Shown here: piece after piece, positions 9,826-19,900 of the stretch
Layout: each line of letters starts with the position of its first letter
Position numbering within the stretch: position 1 is the stretch's first letter
From: Symsagittifera roscoffensis
Lineage: Eukaryota > Xenacoelomorpha > Acoela > Convolutidae
DNA: 64,000 nucleotides
Direction of reading: 5' to 3'
NCBI RefSeq assembly: GCF_963678635.1
Contig: NC_087064.1
Span: forward strand, 61,249,548 to 61,313,547
The notes under the pieces: generated by a model
Databases searched by the model: none
Seen by the model: the letters and a program-made list of their open reading frames with translations, nothing else
Told to the model about the DNA's origin: nothing
Translations under genes and position numbers: made by a program

Positions 9826-9926
9826 TGTATGATGATAACTAGGAGACTGTGTTTGCTAATGATCATCCTTTTTCCGAAGTATTTGGTTGAATTGTTTTTT
9901 GTGTTATATAAAATATAGAAATATGG

Positions 9927-10376
9927 TTGTGGATAGATAGCGGATCCCCAGTGACGATTTTTAGCATGACGGACCTGGAAACAACATTTCGTAAACCGAA
10001 TAATCAGTTACAACCTTCAATAGATGAATTCGTGGATTACAACAACAACCGAATAAACATACTGGGGAAGGTAGCAGTGACAATGTCGTTGAACGGTTGG
10101 GCAGCACCAGCACAAGTGTCAGTAATATCTGGAAATCATCAGTCAATCCTGGGGCGTGATCTAATGGGCACCTTAGGCCTGGAGTTATTGCATAGGAAGA
10201 AAATGATGGGAATCACAGGAGAAGGAAGCAGTCAAGAAGAGGAGGAGTACGATGAGTTGCAGACATATTTCTGTAAGTTGTACCCAAATTTATTTACTTT
10301 AATAGGAAACATCCGGAACGCTAAAGTAAACCTGAAGCCGATACAACAAAAGCTATCAGTCTTCAAGACAAAGTAG
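9927..10376 (+). pseudogene. retropepsin (Ty3/gypsy protease) remnant
   Basis: The aspartic protease motif WIDSGSPVTIF occurs at the very start (D-S-G active site), and ILGRDLMGTLGLEL, the flap-to-helix end of the domain, lies about 70 residues later. The frame continues into the linker and the first strand of the reverse transcriptase before a stop. Its 5' end is the element's truncation point, with no ATG, so it cannot be translated independently. Confidence 0.8.
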
Positions 10377-11004
10377 ATAAAGAAATTCATCGGCTGATAA
10401 ACGAAGGTCATGTCGTAAAATTACAAGAGTGCTCCGATAAGTATTTCGTATCTTCTATAGTAATCACAGTAAAAAAGACGGAAGTATCAAATTAGCATTG
10501 GAATCCAGAGAACTGAACAGGCAGGTACACAAGAATAAGTACCAAATGCCGAATATTGACGAACTAGTAGACGGAATATTTCAGATAATTGCTGAAAGGA
10601 AAGCGGGAAACGTATATTTTACAACGTTGGATTTCACATATGCGTATGGACAAGTTTCATTAGAACCAAAGACAAGCGAGCAGTGCAATTTTTCACTAGT
10701 CGGCGGGAAGTCCACGGGAACTTATCGTTTTAAAAACGTATTTTACGGGCTTACGTCGATGCCGGCGGAATTTCAAAAAGTTATTCATAATTTTCTTAAG
10801 GAATTCCCTCAGGCTAACGCGTTCATCGACGATATTTTAATTGCCTCTAAAGGAACTAAGATTGAACACTCTGCGTTAGTGGAAAAAATATTGAAAAAAC
10901 TGGACGTTTCTAATGTCTCGTTGAAATTACGAAAGTGTGATTTTGCGAAAACCGAGTGTGAGTGGCTCGATATCGAATTGGGGGAAATGGCATCGCTCCC
11001 CTAG
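10377..11004 (+). pseudogene. Ty3/gypsy reverse transcriptase remnant
   Basis: Ordered RT motifs: the fingers region with ESRELNRQVHKNKYQMPNID, the palm motif LDFTYAYGQV (catalytic D), FYGLTSMPAEFQK, and the active-site box FIDDILIAS, where F replaces the usual Y. The reading frame changes near 10490 and 10990, so the gene is broken. Confidence 0.88.
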
Positions 11005-11201
11005 TTAGAAAAACACAAGCGGCAGAGGATCTGAAAACCCCAAAATCTAAAAAGCAATTGAAGTCATTAATGGGTTCGATGCACAGTTTACATAAATTTT
11101 TGCCAAAACTCGCGGAAGTAAGCGCACCATTAAGACCATTACTAAGTCAGAATAACGATTTTGTCTGGACGCCCGCTTGCGAAAAGCGTTTCAACAATTA
11201 A
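10962..11201 (+). pseudogene. RT thumb/connection segment
   Basis: In a shifted frame: LKSLMGSMHSLHKFLPKLAE and PLRPLL, the usual connection region between RT and RNase H of Ty3/gypsy elements. It overlaps the preceding frame through a frameshift. Confidence 0.75.
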
Positions 11202-11809
11202 AATCGCTAGTTAAAAACATTGTCGAACTAAGACACTTCGACATTCACCGTGAAACAAGGATCATCTGTGATGCTAGCCATGATGGCCTAGGGGCAGTGT
11301 TAGAACATTATAACGCCTCCGGTTGGCACCCCATTTCGTTTGCGTCCAGTTATCTTAACCCGGCTGAGCAAAAATATTCTACCAATGACTTAGAGTTACT
11401 CGCGGTAGTGTGGGCCACGGAACATTTTCGAAATTATATAAATGGCCGTTATTTCACTGTTATCTCGGATCACAAGGCACTACTTACATTGTTAATTTCT
11501 TCACCGAAAGGAAATAAAACGTTTTTCTGCCGATTAACTCGATGGTATGATCGATTAGTGCCGTACGACTTTAAAGTTGAACATAGACAGGGGTTAAAAA
11601 TGGGAATGGCAGACTATTTGCTTCGGTTTCCGTCCGCAGAGGCACCCGAGACAAGTCATTATGATGAAAATTTTCCAGTGGCGAAAATAAAAACGATAAC
11701 GGCAGCATTGAATTCTAAGGATCAAATAAAACCTAGGGGTCAAAAAGTGAATCAAATTAAGCGAAAACCGACGGTAGAGGGCGATCAGTCATGTTGTGTT
11801 ATTGGTTGA
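11177..11809 (+). pseudogene. Ty3/gypsy RNase H remnant
   Basis: Contains CDASHDGLGAVLEH, ISFASSYLNPAEQKYSTNDL with its E-L-L continuation, and VISDHKALLTLL, which are the three acidic motifs of retroelement RNase H. It ends in the spacer that normally precedes integrase, and the frame closes in array DNA, so integrase is absent. Confidence 0.85.
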
Positions 11810-11966
11810 ATTGTTTTTTCTGTTATATAAAATAAAGAAGAATTGAAAAGGTTTTTTTTATTTGTTTTGAAGCTCTCCGTCAATTGGATTTGCAAAATTG
11901 TTTTTTGTGTTATATAAAATATAGAAAAATTGAAAAGATTTTTTATTTGCCCTGAAGCTGTCCGTC
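11802..11966. repeat. truncated tRNA-array spacer
   Basis: Two partial spacer pieces of the 256-bp array unit, joined out of register and without a tRNA, mark the right end of the array. Confidence 0.85.
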
Positions 11967-12300
11967 GAAAAAATTGGTTATAGATGGCAATGCGAACCTA
12001 TCGCTATCAAGTGTTTGAAGTTAATTCCAATTATTAGCTATATCAGGATATTAAAATAAATATATTTAGCATGATTCTGTTGTTTTCCTTAGTCAACTGG
12101 ATCAACCGCAACCCCTTCCCTCTTCTAATGGATGCGACAAAATTATGACCAAGGCATGGGATTTGATCCCTGATTTAGGGTTCCTCGGAGAATCCTTGGA
12201 AGGAACTTGTTCTTTTTTGTAATTCTAATTCTGCTCAAGGAGTGTTTCCTGTCTGGAATTTTACTATTCAGAACAAATTTTCAACCCTTAAGTATTTCGC
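11967..12300. repeat. direct repeat, copy 1 (upstream of exon 1)
   Basis: About 334 bp nearly identical to 14488-14829. It begins immediately after the array remnant. The two copies flank exon 1 of the aminotransferase gene. No coding signal. Confidence 0.9.
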
Positions 12301-13907
12301 CCTTGTTTCAACCCTTGTTTTTTTTATTTTATAGAAGATACAGAAGAATTCTTCTTCACTTTCGGCTAGGCTCTTCCACAAATGGAAGTGCTAAAGGTTG
12401 TTTTTGAAAATGTAACAGGTTGATGAAAGCCTTCCTTTATAACTGGCTCTGCCTAATTTGCTTAAGCAAAAAGTTTTGGCCTTCAACCACAAGTCGAAGT
12501 TTCGAAACTTTGACAGTTTATTGGAAAATTTTTGAATTTGAACTTCCGTGCCAATACTCGTGCTGTGTTCAATCGAGAGACCCGGTTTCGGGAATCTTTT
12601 CTGCTAAAGCGGTCCTAACATGCGTTTTGCAGAAAAAAATTTCTGGTTTTTGGAAATCCTTTTGACCGTTTTTTTCTAAACTTTTTGAATTTTCTTAAAA
12701 TTTGCGCAATCAATTGAGATGAAAAGTTTAACTGAAAGAACTGTTTGTGATTATGCTGGCTGAATTCTCGAAAAGATGCGACTCCTTAATTTTTTGTGAG
12801 AGAAATGTTATCTCGAGAAAATTGATTGTCTCGAAGTTTTTTGGTCTTCTAAGTTATTTTAGTAGAAACAACTAAGGTTTTGGGCAAAGTGAAATCACAA
12901 TTTTGGTGCCGCATCAGTACAGCAAGTTCATTCAATATCAAACACGTAGCTCCAGCATTAGCTCGGCCTCTAGTTGTTTTTTACTGAGACATTCGAAAAA
13001 TTTGGTTCACCTAGTGTTTTGTATTGAAACATTTTTTCGACTTAAGTTTTTTATGTTTGTGATGTACCGCAAGTGGTGCGAATATCCGCATCGCCTCGGC
13101 GTACATTTTTTTTCACGTTTGTTAGACAAGTCTCAAATTGCGGAAATGTTTCTGATTTTGAGATAGTGAAATGGCGTTGAAACTGGAAATGAGTTCTCGA
13201 AATTGCCTTATGAGCTGTCGACGGAGTTATGGAAAACGATTGTGATTTTCCAATGAATTCTTTTTTGAATAACGTGTATCCGACAACTTCAACGCATTTT
13301 TCATTCAACAACGTTCGGCTATGGACCACTTCATTTCAGAGCAATAAACAAAAAAAAAGACAAAAATTCAAACGAGAAATTTCAAAGAATTATTTTTTAG
13401 CTTTAAGGACAATGATTTTAAATATTTGGGACGGACGTTCTCCAAAAAAAATTGTAAGAACTTATTTTAAATAATAGCGCGTTTCAAATATTTGATTTAG
13501 CAGAAAAATGGTCAAACAGAAGAATGGTCTAAGAGCTGAAGGGGAAAAAAGTGTCTTAAAGAAGTCAGTCCTCCTATGGGTTACATAGTTTCTTTGATAG
13601 TTAATTGATGTTGAAAAATACTGGGTTTTGTTGTATTCGCGATTGTATCAGTTCAACGCCCCATTAATGGTGTAACCCAAGCTCTACTTTAAATAGAGTT
13701 TTTACATAGTTACTATGAACAAACTATTAGATGAGCTTGATTGCATTAGTTCATTCAAGACTTTGAATATTACCAGGCCTCCTAAACACTACATAGAGAT
13801 CTTGTGGGTCTAATAATTTGCATTGAAATGATTCACTTCTCAGATAGAAAATGGCTACGAAGCTGATAAGCGTCAGAATTGACCTCTGAAATTCAAAGCG
13901 GAATCGA
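12301..13907. other. upstream region of aminotransferase gene
   Basis: 1.6 kb of AT-rich single-copy-looking DNA. It presumably holds the promoter and 5' UTR of the downstream gene. I see no convincing TATA box, no coding frame with a recognisable product and no RNA gene. Confidence 0.5.
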
Positions 13908-16900
13908 ATGGCAACGTCGAAACTTCGCAACCTTGACTTTGGAATCAAGTTAACAAGCAAAATTTTGAAAAACTCGAATTCATTTGCAAAGTTAACACTC
14001 GCGAATACTCGCGTTTTATCAACTTCTAGCTACCTTGAGAAAGCATCGACAACAATGACATCAGATTCTAGTGGATCAACTACAGGTCTTGGTCATAAGA
14101 AGACATTTGGAAACCCTTTGGTTACGCCCTATTTGAGTCCCAGCGTATGGACAGATATAGTGGGCTTGACGATTAAGCACAAAGCGTGTAATTTGGGTCA
14201 GGGTTTCCCGGACTATCCTCCTCCGGCAGCGGCGAAAGAAGCATTACTGAAAGCGACTGAAAATGATTTCCTTCATCAGTATACGAGGGGTTACGGACAT
14301 CCTAGATTGGTGAATGCTATTGCTGCCTTGTACGGAAAAGACATGGAGAGGTAAGGGTTTTTTATTATTATAAGAAACACTGTTTAAGTGATTGGGATAA
14401 AAACGCTTATCTAGTGGACGCAGAGTTGGTAAGGAATTGCAGGGGAGAAATCGGAGACATTTTATCAATTGACTATTTTTCAGCTGGGAAAAAATTGGTT
14501 ATTGATGGCAATGCGAACCTATCGCTATCAAGTGTTTTGAAGTTAATTCCAATTATTAGCTATTTCAGGATATTAACATAATTATGGATAGCATGATTCT
14601 GTTGTTTTCCTTAGTCAACTGGATCAACCGCAACCCCTTCCCTCTTCTAATGGATGGGGAAAATTATGACCAAGGCATGGGATTTGATCCGTGATTTGAG
14701 CTGTTGTATTTCACGGGAGAATCCTTGGGAGGAACTTGTTCTTTTTTGTAATTCTAATTCTGATCAAGGAGCGTTTCCTGTCTGGAATTTTACTATTCAG
14801 AACAAATTTTCAACCCTTAAGTATTTCGCATATTTTTCAAAAACGTATATGAAATTCTCTGACCAGGTCATTTGGCTTAATTCTTTTTATACACAATATG
14901 AAGGGTTGTTTAAGCACTGAATAAAAAATTTTAAAGAAGTTTCATTACCTAGGAAACTAAAAGTTTGGTTAACCAACATTTTGCTGCTTTTTCTGGAGGA
15001 ATTTTTTCCAATCTAAAATGCGTTTTTTTTTGTTGATAATGATAAATCCAAGTTTGGGCCGTATTTCACGGGCTTCGGAATTCTCATGTTCCGTTTCTTT
15101 AGTTGAATGGTTTCTTTCTGTTTCCTGTTAGATCCATAGACAGTTTCTCCGAGGTGTTGGTAACCACCGGTGCCTACGAGGCACTCTACTCTATATTAGT
15201 ATCCCTGCTGGGTCCTGGAGATGAGGCCATCATTCTGGAACCCTTTTTTGACTGCTATGACGTCATGGTCGGAATGTCAGGTGAGCTGTGATTTGAATCT
15301 GAGGTCTCCTTTTAAGAGGATTTGAGACTAGCTGTTGATATTCCAGGTTGGTATAAATTTTTAACATTATTCTCAGCCAGTTTATTGCCAGCTGTCGACT
15401 CGCTTTTTATTTTGACCTACGAACTACGCCCGCCTTCTAAGTCTTTTCGAATTTTGTCTAGGTGTGATTAAATTGAACAATTACGGACAACTTGGATAGA
15501 ATATCAATTGCTTGGTCGACCGAGTTGAATTTCCAAGTCACTGCAAACCCTATTGAACCAAAATATTGTGAATCAAAACGCATTTGGAAAATTTCGAATT
15601 GTAAATGGTTTGAACTCTTGAGAGATGGGAAGTTGGCTACCCCATAAAGCTTTTAATGATTTAGGTGATCATAATTTTTAAGAGTAATGAACGTAGTGAA
15701 ATCTCTTATATAGGTCTTGCTGATATTTTTTTGTTTTTTTTTTTCAGGAAAGTCTTAAAATATTGATGCACTAGGTATAATGCACTTTTTGAGTTCAATT
15801 GAAATTCATCTGCTGAAAGAGACTAAACTAAATAGCACTCTCCAAATACGAACGTGGAAGTGGCGCGAAAAAACGTGAACTATTTCTAGTTTCGAAAGTG
15901 GATTAATTTTAGATTTCCAGCGGAATAAAAACTTTGCCTGTTGATCCAGTTTTCTTAACTTGGGTTCATGTTATCAACAAAGCACCAATCTTTAATTGTT
16001 CTAGAAACTCAAAGAGCTTAAAGGGCATCTATTTTTTTCGAAAGTTGAGATTTTTTTTAAGACAGTCAGTGTTATTTTTATGTTTACTTGCGTTCATTAC
16101 TCTTTTCCAATCTTCGATTGGCTATGTTTTTGAAATAGTGGTTCTTTCCAGGAGCGAAACCGGTTTATGTACCACTTGAACCCCCGTCTAAAGATCAGAA
16201 AGGACCAGACGGGATTATTAAAGCGAACGACTGGAAACTCAACCTAGAAAAGCTTGAAGCTGCTTTCACAGATAAAACAAAACTCATCCTGATCAACACT
16301 CCAAACAACCCTCTCGGAAAAGTGTTCTCGAGATCAGAACTAGAAGCGGTGGCAGAGTTATGTAAGAAACATGACGTCATCTGTGTTAGTGACGAGGTGT
16401 ACGAGTGGATGGTGTATGAACAAGGATTTAGTCACGTGAGGATTGCCACTTTGCCCGACATGTGGGAACGGACTCTGACTGTGTGTAGTGCGGGAAAGAC
16501 ATTCAACACTACAGGTAAAGTTAGTCAGAAAATTTCAGCTCATATTCACTGCCAGTTCTAGTTTAAAAAAAACGGAATTCGCCCTCGGATAGTTTTTGAA
16601 AAACTCATTTACAGCCAGTGGGCATGTGAACTGTATCTAAAGAGGAACATTCGTATAAAACAGAATTTTTCCCCTAAAGTAGAAAAATCAAACTACAATT
16701 GTGTAAAGTTTGTTGGCTATAAGTTTTTTCTTCCAGTTTCTTCTGAGCATAAAAAAACAACGATAGCTGGTTGAAGTGCAAATTGTGACCATAAAAATAC
16801 AATTTGTAAAAATTGTTTTTTTTTTCGATTTGTGCCGTATATTTTCCGTGGCTATGATAGAATTTAGGCTTATTTGATAGCATGAAAATAGCTATATTTG

Positions 16901-19900
16901 ACAACAGTTTTCGGATCTTTTTAGTTACCCCCCATTCACTTTGCACAAAGGGGGAGATTCGTTATTGGGTACAAAATGCTCCTATGCGTAACCATTGAAT
17001 TAGTTTATTATAGGGGTGGCAGTTCCTTACTAGGTGGCAATCGAAGTGGACAGAAGATAAAAATTCAAATTTTGGCGGAAAAAATTTTTGATTTTTTTAT
17101 TCACAAGAAGGCGCTAAATAATTGCCAAATTATGTTTTTTATTAGACTTGAATTAAATATTTGCGGTTTTAAATAAAAGTATATTACCCTACTATGAGCT
17201 TGCTCGTTTGCTTTTTTGCTCGAAATAAGAAAACGAAAATTTCAAACCGGTTTTTCTCGACAAGGAAAAAAGTTTTTAGAAATCTTTCAATGTCTTACTG
17301 AAAGGGCCCGAATATGGTTCGTTATCCAGCCCATTCCCATTATTATTTGTGTTATCCGATTACGATTTGTAGAAAATGATTTTTATTTTGCTCCCAAAAA
17401 TGCGCTGTGATGGATATAACTAAATTTTCAAGGCGTAACTTGATTTTTAAAACTCCCATAAGCTTCTTATATTTGCTTCATTAAATCGAAATTAGACTCA
17501 ATCTCGAAATTAGACTTAAAACTTCTGAGAAAAATTTTTGAAATTTTAATATTGTTTTTAGACTCGCCGCTAAAAGGTCTTTAAAATGATATATCACTCG
17601 ACTCATTGCGATGATTTTTTGGCACTTGATTTTGCATGAAAGAACAGAACAAAATTGAAACTCGCCCGAATCCAAAATTTCTGCGCATGTTCAATAGTCG
17701 GAACAATTACGTTAGAAACGTTTTCAGGAGATTTCTTGAAGCAGTCAATTTAATCGAGACAGTAATTTAATTTGAGTTGAATTTTTAAATATTTTTTTTT
17801 CCGAGCCAATGATTGGTTTGTAATGTTTACCCTTACGATAAGCAGAGTATTACAATCTGGTGCTAGACTTTTTCCCCTGAACAACTTTGTCCACAGGACT
17901 CATCGACTTCTGGTGGTTGGTGGTAACTTGGTTCATAACGAATTCACTTTTCATAACGACGGCACACGTATGCCTGGAGGTAACGATTACGCCTGGGAAG
18001 GCAAAGGACCTGGGTTTGAATCTGACCAGAACCTATTTTTTTAAACGGTATAAATTGTGGTTCGAAAAATTTCGGCCTATTATTTGTCTGCTCTTGTAAT
18101 GTCGGCTTAGTCGCCAGATCTAAGATTAATTTATTTTTAGTGAAACATTTTTCACTGTAGTTGATTTTGTTGTATTGAGATTTTTAAAAATCGGCCGAAT
18201 CGAAATGTGTCTTTTACATTAGTTGTAATTTTAACAGCTCGATTTTTTTTTCAATTATTTTTGTCTTCGTTTTTGTCGTCGTTAATCGGTTACGGCTAAT
18301 TTTTTATCTACTCAGTGGCCCCCTATTGCACTTTTTGATAACCGTGAAATTTTTGTGTGCGTGTGAACTCTGATGGGAAAGGGGACTCGATTTTTTAAGG
18401 CTTTTTTCTGAAGGGCTTCTGCTCAAGTTTTTTTGTTTTGTTAACGCTTGGTAAACTTTATTCTGATGCTTTTTTTGCCTTCTATTGTCATGGAATGTTT
18501 TTTTTTCAAAACTATCTTCATTCGTTTTGATAAATTGGTATCATGTATAGTTATAAAGTTCGATATTACTCTTTTTCCTGATGATTTATCGGCTTTCGAT
18601 TTAGCTCTCATTTTGTTTTCCGAATTGTTTATATCGACTCGATTTCAGTATTTTTATGGCTTAGGTGGATATTATTTGAGTAATACGTGTATATTTCCCA
18701 ATAAGACTTTGCCGAGCAATTTTGGCTGATTTTCAGCTAATAGGCTGTCGGCCTTAATTCTGTCGCCCTATTTACCTAATATTTTGTTTACTGCAAAAGT
18801 TTGATAATACTTATGAGATCCTTAGGACTTCTTCCCCTTAATTTAAAGTTCGAATTTCTAAATTTAACCCCATTAGGAACTCCCCAATTTGAACTTTAAA
18901 AAATCAGTTTTCTTTTTTGTTTTTGTTTTTTCGAGTTATTGCTTCTAGATTTACGATTTTCGATGTCCTCTTTGCTAGTTCTTGAAAGTCTTGCTGTTTA
19001 ATCCTATACTTGTTGTATCGCAAGTCGTGCGAAGCTCAGCTTCGTCTCTGTGTGAAAAAATGTATTTAATTTCGAACTATAAGTCTGAATTTATTATACG
19101 ACAAGTTTGAATTATACTCCCGTCTCGGAAAAAAGCATCTGAAAAACTTGGTATACGTTATAAGTTATGGTGACGAGGATTTAGGGGATAATATATGATA
19201 ATATGCTGCTTCAAATGTTAATTTGTTTTAGTTTCAACAAGACAGATTCAACCCCCTCGCTAACTTAACAGTGTTTTCCGATTTTGTTTCAGTTTAGGTT
19301 TTTTTGTTCTATACTTAGGCTGTAAAAATCTTTTCTTTTCTCTTGTTAACACTAGCAGGCAGTTCAGTGTATCAGTCAGAACCTTCTTTTTTATCCAACC
19401 ACTTTCGTTATAATCACGATGGCTTTTTTTTCAATTTCTCACATTTGAGTTTCAGCTTCGAAAAACTATTTTAACGTTGTCATAGTAATGAAAATTTGCA
19501 TAACTTACAGCGTAACATCACGCGCTTAGCAATGATCACGCTTAGCTTCTGCTGAAGTTTTTTCTGTTTTGTTAACGCTTGGTAAATTTTATTCTGATGC
19601 TTTTTTCGCCTTCTTTTGTCATGGAATGTTTTTTTTTTCAAAACTATCTTCATTCGTTTTGATAAATTGGTATCATGTATAGTTATAAGGTTCGATATTA
19701 CTCTTTTTGCTGATGATTTATCGGCTTTCGATTTAGCTCTCATTTTGTTTTCCGAATTGTTTATATCGACTTGATTTCAGTATTTTTATGGCTGAGGTGG
19801 ATATTATTTGAGTAGTACTTGTATATTTCCCAATAAGACTTTGCCGAGCAATTTTGGCTGATTTTCAGCTAATAGGCTGTCGGCTTTAATTCTGTCGCCC

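Larger units (their letters stand above)
1..9922 (-). repeat. tRNA-Lys(CTT) tandem array, ~256-bp monomer
   Basis: The whole segment is a head-to-tail array. Each monomer has a 72-nt tRNA-Lys(CTT) gene or derivative on the minus strand plus about 184 bp of AT-rich spacer. Starts of successive copies are 252-260 bp apart, mostly 256-257. I count 40 loci: 39 on the minus strand, including one 21-nt fragment, and one inverted. Three classes recur: A (canonical), A' (altered anticodon arm and D loop) and B (altered T arm and acceptor). Higher-order duplications are visible: the six copies from 4366 to 5722 recur at 7704 to 9060 with a constant offset of about 3338 bp, and the four from 4881 recur at 5907. 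Short open frames across the array only translate tRNA plus spacer. Confidence 0.97.
9923..11808 (+). mobile_element. Ty3/gypsy retrotransposon fragment, decayed, lodged in tRNA array
   Basis: Consecutive plus-strand frames encode a retropepsin, a reverse transcriptase and an RNase H in the Ty3/gypsy order. The element is truncated at both ends. I see no gag, no integrase and no LTR, and it ends where array spacer sequence resumes (about 11802). At least four frame changes or stops (near 10374, 10490, 10990 and 11190) disable it. Array spacer on both sides shows that it sits inside the tRNA array, and the motif ttggttgaattg is present at both junctions. Confidence 0.9.

Noticed and set aside
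1-9922. CRISPR-like regular repeats
   Set aside because: Period is 256 bp with conserved spacers and tRNA genes; the context is eukaryotic.
9961-10146. Minus-strand frame opposite the retropepsin
   Set aside because: Antisense shadow of a recognised retroelement domain.
12207-13474. Several frames upstream of the aminotransferase gene
   Set aside because: Low-complexity, F/L/S-rich, no conserved motifs, overlapping on both strands.
17823-18099. 70-residue frames in intron 3
   Set aside because: Overlapping frames with no recognisable motif, inside an intron; treated as chance.
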